From Chitinophagaceae bacterium (GTDB taxonomy: Bacteria; Bacteroidota; Bacteroidia; Chitinophagales; Chitinophagaceae), in NCBI GenBank assembly GCA_024707305.1, contig JANPZZ010000026.1, forward strand, positions 186,001 to 250,000: DNA of 64,000 nt, in the 5' to 3' direction. The notes under the pieces are model-generated. The model worked only from the letters and a program-made list of their open reading frames with translations. It was not told the DNA's origin and made no database searches. Of the stretch, positions 48,134 through 58,747 are shown piece after piece; within the stretch, counting starts at the first letter, position 1, and each line of letters begins with the position of its first letter. Both the position numbers and the translations under genes were made by a program.

Positions 48134-48949
48134 ATGAAAAAATGGATCTTCCGTATACTTTTTGCGTTGGGCCTTGTATTGCTGGCCATCAACGTTACCG
48201 GGTTGTTCCGCACTATGCGCAATCCCGAGCTTTATGATCTTGAGCATTCAATTAAGAACCGGATCAATGATGTTGTGATTAAATATCCCGATATCAAAAA
48301 GGAACTGGTTAGAAAAGAAGGCGAATCCGATTACGATTTCGCAGTTCGCGTTAACAGTACTGTTCACGACGGTTTTGCACACTACTGGAAAAAAGCTGGT
48401 ATCGAAAAGTTTCATATGCGCGTTCCCATTTGGGAAAATTATTTGCTTTGGATTGCTTCCTATGTAAAGCCCAAAAAATATGAGCGGTATGAGTTTGCTA
48501 ACTACAAAAAGAACCTGGAACGTGGTGTTGGACTTTGTTCTTCTCACTCGATGGTTGTAAATGGTGTGTTACGCGACAATGGAATCAAATCTGAATTACT
48601 CGATGTAGGTGGCCGTCACGTGGTTTCGCGGGCTGAATTGAATGACGGAAAAGCAATCATGCTCGATCCCGATTTTGGCGTGGCAATTCCATTTGATACT
48701 GCCGATGTAACAAAGAATCCTGAACTCGTACGTGAGCCTTACAGCCGCATGCACGAGCTTTATTATCCTGAAGCCAAAGATCCTTATACAACCGATTTTA
48801 TGGTGGAGATTTTTGGCCAGCGTAAATATGTTTACGAAGTTAAAAATTGGTTTGAAGGATTTTCATACTGGGCTATCTGGCTGATTCCTGTTTTGCTGAT
48901 GTTGCCCGCAATATTAGCCTCGGCAAGGAAAACGAAAACCAATGCCTAG
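48134..48949 (+). CDS. Transglutaminase-like membrane protein
   Basis: A protein of 271 residues with one membrane helix at each end (about 5-24 and 246-263) and a periplasmic middle. Cys135 (GLCSSHSMVVNGVL), His162 (GGRHVVSRAEL) and Asp178 (MLDPDFG) fit a transglutaminase/papain-like triad in the right order. Proteins of this fold can be proteases, transglutaminases or peptide N-glycanases. It sits 18 bases after the unassigned hydrolase and overlaps the beta-helix gene by 8 bases, so it belongs to the PUL operon. An enzyme of this class is uncommon there. Confidence 0.75.
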   Translation: MKKWIFRILFALGLVLLAINVTGLFRTMRNPELYDLEHSIKNRINDVVIKYPDIKKELVRKEGESDYDFAVRVNSTVHDGFAHYWKKAGIEKFHMRVPIWENYLLWIASYVKPKKYERYEFANYKKNLERGVGLCSSHSMVVNGVLRDNGIKSELLDVGGRHVVSRAELNDGKAIMLDPDFGVAIPFDTADVTKNPELVREPYSRMHELYYPEAKDPYTTDFMVEIFGQRKYVYEVKNWFEGFSYWAIWLIPVLLMLPAILASARKTKTNA

Positions 48950-51169
48950 AAGCGCTTCCATTTTTTTAATTTTTCTTTTAACGGCTTCTGCTATTCATGC
49001 GCAGTATAAGCCAGTGGCGAGCCGACAACCTTTGCCTGGTGAAATCCCTGTGTACAAAGCGGGGAACTATGGCCAGGAGGGCGCGCGCTATATCCTGATG
49101 AATGATATTGAGTCGGAAACCTCTGCTGTTTTTCTGGGGAAAAATGTAGAACTCGATTTGAATGGGTTTACCATTCATTATGCAAAAGGGAAATACAGCC
49201 ATATTGCTAATGGAGGTTTTGAGGAAGGTTCAAAAGGATGGGATTTTTCCAAAGCTCCCGGCGCAGCGGTGGTTAATACCGCGGATGTCCATGTTTTTCT
49301 TGGCAATAAATTGTTAAGCCTGCAACCTAATGATGTGGTTGTATCGCCTTATGTCTACCTGCCCGTTGCAAACCGCTCTTATTTTGCAATGGTTGGGATT
49401 ACAGGCCGGCATTCTGTTGATTTGAAAAGAATCAACGGACAATCAAACGAGATGCGCATCAGCATTTATGTTGAAGATGAACAGGGCAAAGAAGTGGTTG
49501 TTAATACGAAATATGGCGATAGCACCTGGGTAAGCTGCCCGGTTGAAAACCGCGCACCACGGTTGGGCGGAGGTTTTATATATGCACACCTGCAGGGACT
49601 ACCTGCGGGTAATTATCGGGTGAAAGTGAAAGCTGAAACAGATTGCCTGATCGATGAAGTTGACATCCGCCCCGCAATGGATGTTGGTATTGGAATAGTT
49701 GACAAAACACTTCCGCTCGCCCATTATGATCACCTTACCGATGAATGGTATGCGCCGAATATTCCCGCATTTTTTGATTATACAGAAGATACAAAAAAAC
49801 GTTTGCCGTTGTCGTCTATAACAAGAGCGACAGGCGATGGCCGCATTCTTATTAAAAACGGTGTGATCAAAGCGGGCATAGAGGGAATTCATTCCTGGGG
49901 AGTACAATCCACTGCGGAATCTGTAAAAGTTGAACTGGAAAATATAAATATACAGGCAGGAGGCATAAGTGCCGGCGCGACAGAAATGAGCTGGGCCGAC
50001 ATTCGCGATTGCAAATTTGACGTGGACATGCCTTTTGTTGTGCAGCGACATATTTCTGTTTGTGCGGTGGCAGTTCGTGGTAGTAACCCGGCAATCATTC
50101 AGCGCTCTGAATTTTATGGTGGGCAGGGATGTTTATCTGTACGAGGAAGGCATTCCGAAGTACACGATAATCTTTTCGTAAATGAACAGGCTGTTACCAA
50201 CCATTACAGCATTATGGGTACGGGCGATAATTCCAAAATTTATAATAACCACTTTGAGCCCAAAAGAGGATCTGGAATTTATGTTTCCAAAAACACGGAA
50301 GTATTTGATAATATTTTCAAATTAGAAAGTTCTGATCCTATATGCGAATATGGTAAAGAGGAATACAGTGTTGCTGGTGTTCGAATGGGTGATTATGGTT
50401 CTGCCCCCGGTTCTCCCAAAGCAGCTTTAGGCAATAGAATTTATCGCAATAAATTTTTTGTAAAAGCGAAAGAACATAAAGGACTGCCCGAATATCTGCC
50501 AATGGTATTTGCGATCTACTATAGTGCGAGTGGCGGAGAGAATTATATTTATGAAAATGAAATTGTGTTAAAGAAGACAAATCCCGCTTCGAAAACCATT
50601 ACTGCTGCATTTTATATCGTTCCCGGCCCTAATTATTATGGAGGTCAGTTTTACAACAATACCATCACGAGTAATGTATCTGCGGTATGGGTGGCAGGTA
50701 TGTATGGAGGTGCATCAAAAAAGTAATCTAAATAACAATACTTTTAAATCGCTTCGTCCGACTGATAAATTCGCAACCGTTACCATGGGCTATGATGGCT
50801 GTAACACCTGTTATGCTAAAGATGTTGAGTTCCGGTCAAATGAAGTGAAGGATGGATTATTTTCCATCGATAAAACAAAGCAGGATCATTCCTATAAAGT
50901 ATATTGGACGTATCGCCTGCAGTTGGTTGATAAAAATAACAGACCGGTTCCTTTCCCGTAGTGTTTTTATAAAAAACTATAAAAACGAAATCGTGGCGGA
51001 GCTTCAGTCCGATGAGAATGGCTGGGTGCAAACTGAATTGTTGTCGGAAGAGAAGTCCAAAACAACGGAGTCATCATTTTTATCTTATACTGTAGAAACA
51101 GCAGGTAAGAAAAAGACGATAAAACTGGTAAAGAATACTGATGATAAAATGACGATTGCAAAACCATGA
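48942..51169 (+). CDS. Secreted right-handed beta-helix protein, copy 1 (two frameshifts)
   Basis: About 741 residues after correction. A signal peptide (ends IHAQ) is followed by LPGEIPV and FLGKNVELDLNG, then a beta-sandwich-like part to about residue 260. From about residue 290 it has parallel beta-helix repeats (GVIKAGIEGIHSWGV, SEFYGGQGCLSVRGRHSEV, NNHFEPKRGSGIYV). Beta-helix proteins in PULs are often lyases or hydrolases of acidic glycans. Breaks: A6 at 50717-50722 and TTT at 50952-50954, one base extra in each. A paralog follows directly with a 4-base ATGA overlap. Confidence 0.8.
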
Positions 51170-53429
51170 ACAAATTTATTTCTTCCCCCAAAAAATGCGG
51201 CAGCCCGTCTGATGTTGAGTGTGGCTTTGACCACGGTTGCACTGTTTTCGTCGGCGCAATACAAACCTGTAAAACATCGCGCGCTTTTGCCCGGAGAAAT
51301 TCCTGTAACCGGCCCTGGATTCTATGGCGAGCAGGGGCGTACTTATGTGCTCACGCAGGATGTAGTGTCGGAGCGCAGTGCGATTTTTTTAGGGAAGGAT
51401 GTAACACTTGATTTGAATGGATACCGCATCGTTTATACAGCCGGCAACTATGATACATTAAAGAACTCAGGTTTTGAAACCGGGCTGGAAGGTTGGGACC
51501 TTTCAAAGGCACCCGGTGCCAAACGCATGAATACAATCGATATTCACACGTTTGTGGGCGAAAAATTATTAAGCCTTGATGAAGGTGATGAAGTGCGATC
51601 TGCCTATGTGAACCTTCCGCTTGCACAACGTTCTTATGTGGCGCTCGTAGGTATTACGGGTCGCCATTACCACGATCCCAAAATGAAAGGAGATCTGAAG
51701 AATGAAATGAAGATGAGTGTTTATGTGGAAGATGAAGCCGGAAATAATGTGGAAGTACGAACAACTTACGCGGACGGGGAAAAGATCAGTGCTCCGGTGT
51801 TGCAAAAATCACCACGCCTGGGCGGAGGTTATATCTATGCACACCTCAATGGACTGCCGGCGGGTAAATACCGCTTGCGTATTAAAGCCGACACCGATGT
51901 ATTGATTGACGAAGTAAATATCCTGCCAGCGATGGATGTTGGCATCGGTGTGGTAGGTCGCACACATGCATTTGGTCACTATGACCATTTATACGGTACT
52001 GATCACAGCGCTTTCTTTGATTATACGGCTGATGCAAAAACCGGTAAACCTGTTTCATTCATCGAACCGGTAAAAGGTTCGGGAATCATCACCATAAAAA
52101 ATGGTGTGGTGGAACAGGCAAACCGTGGGGGCCATCAGTTGGGGCATTCAAAGCACGGCCGATGATGTACACATATTGTTGGATAATGTACACTTCATTG
52201 CAAAAGGCGTGAACAGTACGGCTGCGGATATTGTACAGGCCACCATCAATAACTGTCGCTTTGAAGTAGAAAATCCATTTTTGATTAACCGACACGGCAG
52301 CAGTTTTTATGCCGTAGATATCAGGGGCGATAAACCGTCGGAGGTTTCTTATTCTGAGTTCTATGGTGGGCAGGGTTGTCTCGTTTTTAAAGGGAAACAT
52401 TCATCCATCCATCATAATTTCTTCGCGAATAACCAGGCTGTAACCAACCACTACAGCATTATGGCGATGGGTGATAGTTCGCGTGTTTACAATAATACGA
52501 TTAAACCCATCCGTGGATCAGGAATAGAAATTTATCAAAAGAAGTATATCGATATTTTTAATAACGATATTGACATTCGTTCTTCGGCGCCTACCTGCGA
52601 ATATGGACGCGAAGAATATAGTGCCAATGCAATTCGCATTGCTGATTACAATGCTCCTCCCGGCTCACCGAAAGGGGCCTATGGCAACCGCGTGTTTAAC
52701 AACCGTATCAAAATCACCGCAATTAATTTTGAAAAACCGGAACCTTACGTTCCATTGTCGTGGGCTGTATTTTATTCAGCCAGCGGTGGTGACAATGATA
52801 TTTTTGGGAACGATATAGAAATTGTTCATACAGCACCAGCGTCTAAGGCACTGGCGACTGCATTTTTTATCACCGGAGGTACACAGGGTTTTGGCGGCAA
52901 CTTCTTTAATAACCGTGTTCGCAGCAATGTGCCTGCTTTCTGGATCGCCGGGAAATACGGTGGTACCATTCGCACCAAAATAACAAACAATGTGGTGATA
53001 AAAACAGAAGGAGCACTGCCCGATTATAAACCTTTCCGCATGGGTTTTGACGATTGCAAGGGTTGTATCGCAAAAGAAGTGGTGTTGGAAAACAATGAAA
53101 TTATCAATGATACATTTGGCATTAAAGTGGAAGGTAAGGGACATTCTTATCTTGTGAAATGGAACCTGAAGGTGGAGGTAAAAGATGCAAGAGGAAATGC
53201 AGCCGCTGGCAAACGTGTTCAGGTTTGGAATGCACAGGATTCACTGGTGCTGGATGCCAGTACAAACGAGCATGGTATTGTAACTTCACTGGTTACGGTG
53301 GAGAATGTTACACCAGAACTCAGTATCAATGCAAATCCCTTTCGGGTAAAAGTGGATGGCAAGACAGAGAAATTTACCATCAATAGTAACAGGCAGTTGT
53401 CCGTTTCACTTTCGAAAAAGAAAAAATAA
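51166..53429 (+). CDS. Secreted right-handed beta-helix protein, copy 2 (two frameshifts)
   Basis: Paralog of the preceding gene, about 753 residues. Shared landmarks are LPGEIPVTGPG, FLGKDVTLDLNG, KSPRLGGGYIYAHLNGLPAG, EFYGGQGCLVFKGKHSS, ANNQAVTNHYSIM and YSASGGDNDIFGN. It ends with a beta-rich domain (VEVKDARGNAAAGKRVQVW). The start is the ATG in ATGA at 51166. Breaks: A6 at 51190-51195 in the signal peptide and G5 at 52127-52131, one extra base in each. The tandem arrangement and conserved motifs point to duplication within the PUL. Confidence 0.82.
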
Positions 53430-53434
53430 GAGGT

Positions 53435-54373
53435 ATGAAGATCCTGAATAGATTCGCAGCCGCCTGTATCTTATTGGTTGCAGGTTGCACACAAACGTCA
53501 TCACTTTCTTATACAAAGAATGATGAAGGATATTCAATAAAGCAGGGCGATAAACCGGTATTATTTTTCCAGGTGGCGCCAAAAGCTATCAATGGAAAAT
53601 TTGAACGTTCGGGATATGTCCATCCTTTATATGATTGGGAAGGAAATGAATTAACACAGGATGGTCCCAAAGATCATCCGCATCATCGTGGGATATTCTG
53701 GGCCTGGCACCAGGTGTTGTGGAAAGGACAACAAATTGGGGATAGTTGGGTGTCGGATAAAATCAGGTTTGTTCCCGGCGACAATAGCATTGAGACGCAG
53801 GAGAAAGCTTTGGTCTTACATTCAGAATTGAACTGGTTGGCCGACAGCATCGATGCAGAAGATAAATCCATTATTAGGGAAAAGGTAGCTATTCGCGTTA
53901 ACGAGGCTACAGACACGTACAGGTTGGTTGATTTCTCCATTACATTATTCGCTTTGAAAGACAGTATCGCGCTGGGTGGTAGCAATGACATAAAAGGTTA
54001 TGGAGGTTTTTCTACGCGATGGAAATTGCCGGAAGACCTTGAGTTCTTTTCGGCCGATTCCGTTTTGCAGCCGCGTGAAACAGCTGTAACGGGCGCTCCC
54101 TGGATTATTTTTAACGGCACATTCAACGGAACGGAGAAACAATCAATTGCGCTCTTTTGTAAAGCGGCGTATCCCGGTCCGGAACAATCATGGATTCTGC
54201 GAGGCCCGAAAGACCTTAGCATGCAGAATGCACTTTTCCCCGGAAGGGTAGCCGTTATCATCAGCAAAGATGGTTTGACCCTGCGTTATCGCTTGGTAAT
54301 ACAAAAAACGCCATTGCCTGTAGAAACAATTAAAAACCTGTACAATGAATACCAGAAGGAAGCTGCCTTCTGA
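53435..54373 (+). CDS. DUF6807 lipoprotein (PmoA-family annotation)
   Basis: Lipoprotein of 312 residues with lipobox LLVAGC (Cys18). It carries HPLYDWEGNELTQDGPKDH and the HHRGIFWAW block that defines the family often annotated as PmoA-like, now DUF6807. The fold is beta-rich and the family is common in sugar-degradation loci, but its activity is not established as far as I know. It is 5 bases after the second beta-helix gene. Confidence 0.82.
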   Translation: MKILNRFAAACILLVAGCTQTSSLSYTKNDEGYSIKQGDKPVLFFQVAPKAINGKFERSGYVHPLYDWEGNELTQDGPKDHPHHRGIFWAWHQVLWKGQQIGDSWVSDKIRFVPGDNSIETQEKALVLHSELNWLADSIDAEDKSIIREKVAIRVNEATDTYRLVDFSITLFALKDSIALGGSNDIKGYGGFSTRWKLPEDLEFFSADSVLQPRETAVTGAPWIIFNGTFNGTEKQSIALFCKAAYPGPEQSWILRGPKDLSMQNALFPGRVAVIISKDGLTLRYRLVIQKTPLPVETIKNLYNEYQKEAAF

Positions 54374-54420
54374 AATAATAATATCAAATTGAGTTAACCG
54401 CATAAAAATTGGAACAAGTC

Positions 54421-55617
54421 ATGTCTAGAGTTTTTGTTTTCCTGGCCGCATTACAGTTGATCGTTTGTGGCGCTTATAGTCAGCCGAAAGTAGATGTAGA
54501 TGCGCAGTTGAAGCTGGCAATGCAACAGTATGAATTGATGCTGGCCGAGCATCCCGATACAAAAAAGTTTCCGCAGTCGATCTGGCCCGATGGAAGCTTG
54601 CGAGATATGAGTTCCGATTGGTGGACCAGTGGTTTCTTCGGCGCCACGCTTTGGTACCTGCATCGTTATTCCAATGACCCTAAATGGAAAGACGCTGCGC
54701 AAAAGTGGACAATGGCTGTAGAAAAAGAACAGTATAACACAACAACGCATGACCTCGGTTTCATGGTGTTTTATCCCTTTGCAAATGGATATTATCAAAC
54801 CGGGGATGAGAACTACAAAAAGATACTGTTGCAGGGTGCAAATTCCCTGTCCACTCGTTTTGATCCGGCACGTGGGGTCATTAAGAGTTGGGACAAGTTC
54901 CAGAATTTTGAATATCCCGTGATTGTCGACAACCTGATGAACCTCGATTATCTCACATGGGCAACACGTGTATCGGGGGATAAAAAGTACCGTAACATCG
55001 CGATCAAACATGCGGATGTTACGTTGAAAAATCATTTCCGTCCCGATCATAGCAGCTATCATGTGGTTTGCTACGGGCCGAATGGAGAAGTGGAAGCACG
55101 TAAAACGCACCAGGGCGCTGCGGATGAAAGTGCATGGGCAAGAGGGCAGGCCTGGGCGGTGTATGGATATACGATGATGTATCGAGAAACAAAGAAGAAA
55201 CGTTATTTGAAAAAGGCGCAGGCAATTGCAGATTTCCTGTTATCACATCCTAATTTACCATCCGATAAAATTCCCTGGTGGGATTTCAGCCGTCCCGGCG
55301 AAGAGCGCGATGCATCAGCAGGCGCCATTATCAGCAGCGCTTTATTTGAACTAAGTGATTATACAAAAGGTAAAAAGAAGAAAACATACTTCGGTGCTGC
55401 TGAAGACATGTTGGTATCGCTTTCATCTGATGCGTATAGAACGAAGCTGGGTGAAATACACAATTTCATGTTGAAACATTCTACCGGTCATAAACCCGGC
55501 AACAGCGAAATTGATGTGCCGCTTATTTATGCCGACTACTATTATGTAGAAGCATTATTAAGATATAAAGCGAAGAATGAGAAAAAGAAAATCTCTTTTT
55601 TTCATCAGCAACCGTAG
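54421..55617 (+). CDS. GH88-type unsaturated glucuronyl hydrolase
   Basis: Secreted (alpha/alpha)6-barrel enzyme of 398 residues with a signal peptide (ends YSQ). Motifs: WWTSGFFGATLWYLH, THDLGFMVFYPFANG, VIVDNLMNLDYL (catalytic Asp), THQGAADESAWARGQAW (second Asp region) and PWWDFSRPG. It removes the 4,5-unsaturated uronic acid left by polysaccharide lyases, acting after the heparinase II/III protein. The ATG at 54421 is preferred over an upstream TTG. Confidence 0.9.
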   Translation: MSRVFVFLAALQLIVCGAYSQPKVDVDAQLKLAMQQYELMLAEHPDTKKFPQSIWPDGSLRDMSSDWWTSGFFGATLWYLHRYSNDPKWKDAAQKWTMAVEKEQYNTTTHDLGFMVFYPFANGYYQTGDENYKKILLQGANSLSTRFDPARGVIKSWDKFQNFEYPVIVDNLMNLDYLTWATRVSGDKKYRNIAIKHADVTLKNHFRPDHSSYHVVCYGPNGEVEARKTHQGAADESAWARGQAWAVYGYTMMYRETKKKRYLKKAQAIADFLLSHPNLPSDKIPWWDFSRPGEERDASAGAIISSALFELSDYTKGKKKKTYFGAAEDMLVSLSSDAYRTKLGEIHNFMLKHSTGHKPGNSEIDVPLIYADYYYVEALLRYKAKNEKKKISFFHQQP

Positions 55618-55659
55618 TAACGATGCTCGCGCAATTCATAACGACATAATAACTTCCAT

Positions 55660-56872
55660 ATGAAATTTCGATTGTTATCATTTTTGCTGTTGCTCTGCAA
55701 CTTTGCATCGGCTCAAAAGTTCCACGGTTTGGCACAAACGCCACCAATGGGATGGAGCAGTTGGAATACATTCGGCACGCGTATCAACGAAGAGTTGATT
55801 AAGGGCATTGCTGATTATATGGTATCGTCGGGCATGCGGGATGCAGGCTATCAATATATCAACCTCGACGATGGATGGAGCACACGCAAGCGTGATAGTG
55901 TTACCGGCGATCTCGTTGCAGATCCCGTAAAATTTCCATCGGGCATGAAAGCGCTGGCAGATTATGTACATTCCAAAGGACTAAAATTTGGTCTCTACAA
56001 TTGTGGCGGTACAATGACCTGTGCGAAATTTCCCGGTTCACATGGATATGAAGAACAGGACGCGCGGCTGTATGCATCCTGGGGTGTTGATTATTTAAAA
56101 TATGATTGGTGTTATAGCGAAGGTTTTGATGCACAGGAGTCTTATAAAAAAATGAGCCAGGCATTAAAGGATGCGGGTCGACCTGTCGTATTTAGTCTCT
56201 GCGAATGGGGCACCACCAAACCCTGGACCTGGGCAAAGGAGGTGGGGCATCTTTGGCGCATATCGGGGGATATCGGTAATGTCTTTGACGGCATCAAACA
56301 GTATGACACCTGGCACAGCAATGGTGTAATGCGGATAGTTGATATTGCTGCTGACCTGTATCCTTATGCATCGCCCGGTGCATGGAATGATCCGGATATG
56401 ATGGAGGTAGGAAATGGACAAACGGAAGCACAGGACAAAACACATTTTTCTATTTGGTGTATGATGGCCGCGCCGCTGATGGCCGGAAATGATCTGACGA
56501 AGATGAGCGATACCACTATCCGCATTCTAACAAATAAAGATGCGATTGCAATTGACCAGGATAAAATGGGATGGCAGGGCTTTCGTTATTCCAATGTAGA
56601 TAGTCTGCAGGTTTGGTTTAAACCCCTGGAGAACGATGAGTGGGCTGTGTGTTTTGTAAACAGGAGCAATAAAACAAAATCTGTAAGCTTCGACTGGAAA
56701 AAAGGAAAATGTGGTATATCCCGTCAATCAAAAAGCTTTGAACGCCGGGAAAATTGAATATGAATTGTTTGATGTCTGGGATAAAGTGACACGTGGGACC
56801 ACGAAGAAGAAGTTTTCAGCAAAATTGGAAAAGCATAGTTCTGTATTAATGCGGATGAAGATAAAAAATTAA
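55660..56872 (+). CDS. GH27 alpha-galactosidase / alpha-N-acetylgalactosaminidase (frameshifted)
   Basis: Secreted retaining glycosidase, about 403 residues. After a signal peptide come PPMGWSSWNTFG, INLDDGWS, YLKYDWCY with nucleophile Asp149, and RISGDIGN with acid/base Asp204. GH27 contains both alpha-galactosidases and alpha-GalNAcases; the loop that selects Gal or GalNAc cannot be judged by eye. The frame breaks at A6 (56698-56703); removing one A restores the C-terminal antiparallel beta-domain ending MRMKIKN at 56872. Confidence 0.9.
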
Positions 56873-56890
56873 TGTAAATAGTAAGCCATT

Positions 56891-57694
56891 ATGAAATATT
56901 TTGTTCTTGTTTGGTTTATGCTTGCAGGCGTTTGTGGCAAGGCGCAAAATGAAAGCATTATTTTTCTTCATCACAGTACTGGAAGACTTGCATACAATGG
57001 AGGAAATGTAGCAGATTCATTTAAAACTTACAACCAGGCAAATGGTACGAACTATTCCATTGCCGAGCGAAATTTCCCGGACAAGCCATATCCCTGGGCA
57101 AATTATCCATATGACTACTGGAAGATCTGGCTCGATGGATATTGTGAAGAGAAGAAAAATGACCCGGGTTATGCGAGTGTGGAATGCCTGGAAGGGTTGA
57201 CGGCGAAATACAATACGATTGTGTTGAAGCATTGTTATCCGGGTGCTGATATCCTCGAAGACATTGGCAAACCCGAAATTACCTCTTCAAGAAAGAGCCT
57301 TGAGAATTACAAAGTGCAGTACCGTGCATTGCGTGAAAAGTTTGCACAGTTTCCCAATAATCATTTTGTGATATGGACGCTGGCGCCGCGTCATCATCTG
57401 GTTGGTGGTGCTCCTGCAAATGCATGGCGTGCGAAGCAATTTGTGGAGTGGGTAAAAAATGAATGGCTAACTGAAGAAGGCAAAACCTATTCCAACATAC
57501 ATATTTTCGATTATTTCACCTTGTCAGCTGAGATGGATGAGCAAGCGGTTGCGCCGCGATATCCGTATTGCCTGAAGTATGAGTACGAATTAAAACACGA
57601 CGACGATGATTCGCATCCCAATGCAGTAGCTGCAAGAGAACTCGGAACTGCATTTTATCAGTATCTGATTGCGAATTTGCGAAGCAGGAAGTAG
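56891..57694 (+). CDS. Secreted SGNH-hydrolase-like protein
   Basis: A protein of 267 residues with a signal peptide (cut near GKAQ). The first block IIFLHHSTGR places a Ser after the first strand; YNTIVLKHCYPGADI is a likely second block; DDDDSHPNAVAARELG supplies the Asp-His pair of an SGNH-type triad. The usual GDS is changed to HST, so family assignment is tentative. It ends the PUL block; the next 325 bases have no gene. Confidence 0.6.
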   Translation: MKYFVLVWFMLAGVCGKAQNESIIFLHHSTGRLAYNGGNVADSFKTYNQANGTNYSIAERNFPDKPYPWANYPYDYWKIWLDGYCEEKKNDPGYASVECLEGLTAKYNTIVLKHCYPGADILEDIGKPEITSSRKSLENYKVQYRALREKFAQFPNNHFVIWTLAPRHHLVGGAPANAWRAKQFVEWVKNEWLTEEGKTYSNIHIFDYFTLSAEMDEQAVAPRYPYCLKYEYELKHDDDDSHPNAVAARELGTAFYQYLIANLRSRK

Positions 57695-58019
57695 TTTTTG
57701 AGCTGCAGCGTATGATGTAAGAAATTAATATAAAGGTGCCTGTGGGTCCTTTATTTATTTATAAAGGGCTTAATCCTTAAAAACAGCGCAATCATAAGTG
57801 ATGGAAATAATAATAGCGAGTTTGTGTTTTATTTGGTTACTCTTATCGTAATTCAAATGGCCATAGAGCTAAGATCAGAATATTGCATTCTGGAGGTGAG
57901 AAATGAACAGTTTGAAATAGTATTTCAATATTGCCTGTCCACTGCACAGGGGAACGGTTCACCACACTGAATTGGAAAATTGAGCTTAAATCTGGTCGAC
58001 GACACTGCAAATTAGTCCA
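57695..58019. other. 325-base intergenic region with alternative hairpins
   Basis: Three complementary 7-mers occur in a row: ATAAAGG (57730-57736), CCTTTAT (57748-57754) and ATAAAGG (57761-57767). The middle one can pair with either neighbour, giving two mutually exclusive hairpins. Farther on, TGGAGGTGAG precedes an ATG at 57903 that opens a five-codon ORF. I see no longer gene. Confidence 0.45.
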
Positions 58020-58277
58020 GTGACTACAACAAAGACGATTCTACTTTATGCATTGGCGGGAGTAACTAACTGGGTGCTTCTATATTATGTTATAAAGGCG
58101 GCTGTTCGAAACGGGATTAAAGAAGCTCGCGCTAGGAATACTGCGCCTCTAAAAAATTATAAAAAAATGGACGAGGGGCCTCCTAATGACGCCCAGGCTA
58201 ATCTGCAAAAGCAATATGAAAGTGGAAAAATAACGTTTGAAGAATTTCAGTCGCAATGGAATAAACTAAACGCTTAG
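58020..58277 (+). CDS. Small membrane protein with SHOCT-like tail
   Basis: A protein of 85 residues. One hydrophobic helix (about 8-27) is followed by a basic linker and a C-terminal KQYESGKITFEEFQSQWNKL, which resembles the short SHOCT domain. The start is GTG. SHOCT proteins are found on many unrelated membrane or stress proteins, so function cannot be assigned. The gene is isolated; the HNH remnant follows 15 bases later. Confidence 0.55.
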   Translation: MTTTKTILLYALAGVTNWVLLYYVIKAAVRNGIKEARARNTAPLKNYKKMDEGPPNDAQANLQKQYESGKITFEEFQSQWNKLNA

Positions 58278-58292
58278 TTTATACCTGTTAAC

Positions 58293-58593
58293 ATGGTTCA
58301 GCTTATTATTATCATATTGATTGCCGTCGTTGTTTAAGCTATTGGTCGTTGGCGATTTGAGGCTGAGCGTAAACGGCGCAGAGATTATTACACGAATCAA
58401 TACCTAAAATTTGATGCATGGAAACGGAAAAGAATAATTGTTTTGAAAAGGGACAACTGGACCTGTGTTTATTGCGGCGATAAAGCAACTCAAGTACATC
58501 ATAAACACAGCGCAAGAAAAAAATATCTGTAGGGAACCTATCCACTAGCTGGTTTCAATTTGCAAGAAATGTCATGATGAGCAACATTCATAA
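58293..58593 (+). pseudogene. Decayed HNH endonuclease
   Basis: Reading from ATG 58293, a hydrophobic start is followed by an in-frame TAA, then IIVLKRDNWTCVYCGDKAT and VHHKHSARK, the first half of an HNH/zinc domain (CxxC, HH). After an A7 run (58517-58523, one extra base) the other frame gives REPIH, a TAG where Trp is expected, then LVSICKKCHDE, the second CxxC/H. At least two stops and one shift remain; the frameshift could be a sequencing error, but the stops are unlikely to be. I therefore call it a pseudogene. Confidence 0.75.
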
Positions 58594-58607
58594 AACAGAA
58601 ATAAAAA

Positions 58608-58735
58608 TGGTTTTGATAACCTCGCCAATTAAAGTAATAGAGCTCCATCTCGAAGGGACGCAAAGCCCTGGTGCGGCACGACTGTAAAATCGGAATACAA
58701 TTACCCATCATGATGTAAACCAATTTTATTGCAAC
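58608..58735 (+). ncRNA. Candidate structured RNA ahead of a strong terminator
   Basis: Non-coding segment with several potential stems: GGTTttgatAACC at its 5' end, an outer pair GTAAT/ATTAC (58634-58638 and 58700-58704), AGGG/CCCT around ACGCAAAG (58654-58669), and CGA/TCG farther on. The 13-mer GGGACGCAAAGCC (58655-58667) equals a core string of c-di-GMP-I riboswitches, but the tetraloop-receptor and 3' core are not seen. A terminator follows at 58748. No same-strand gene lies downstream, so a free small RNA is more plausible than a riboswitch. Confidence 0.35.
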
Positions 58736-58747
58736 TATACAATAGAC

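Noticed and set aside
57903-57920. Leader peptide MNSLK with strong ribosome site
   Set aside because: Five codons without a downstream gene in a sensible position; likely chance.
58655-58667. Definite c-di-GMP-I riboswitch call
   Set aside because: Only the short core string matches; the paired GAAA tetraloop, receptor and 3' core are missing and no gene follows on that strand.
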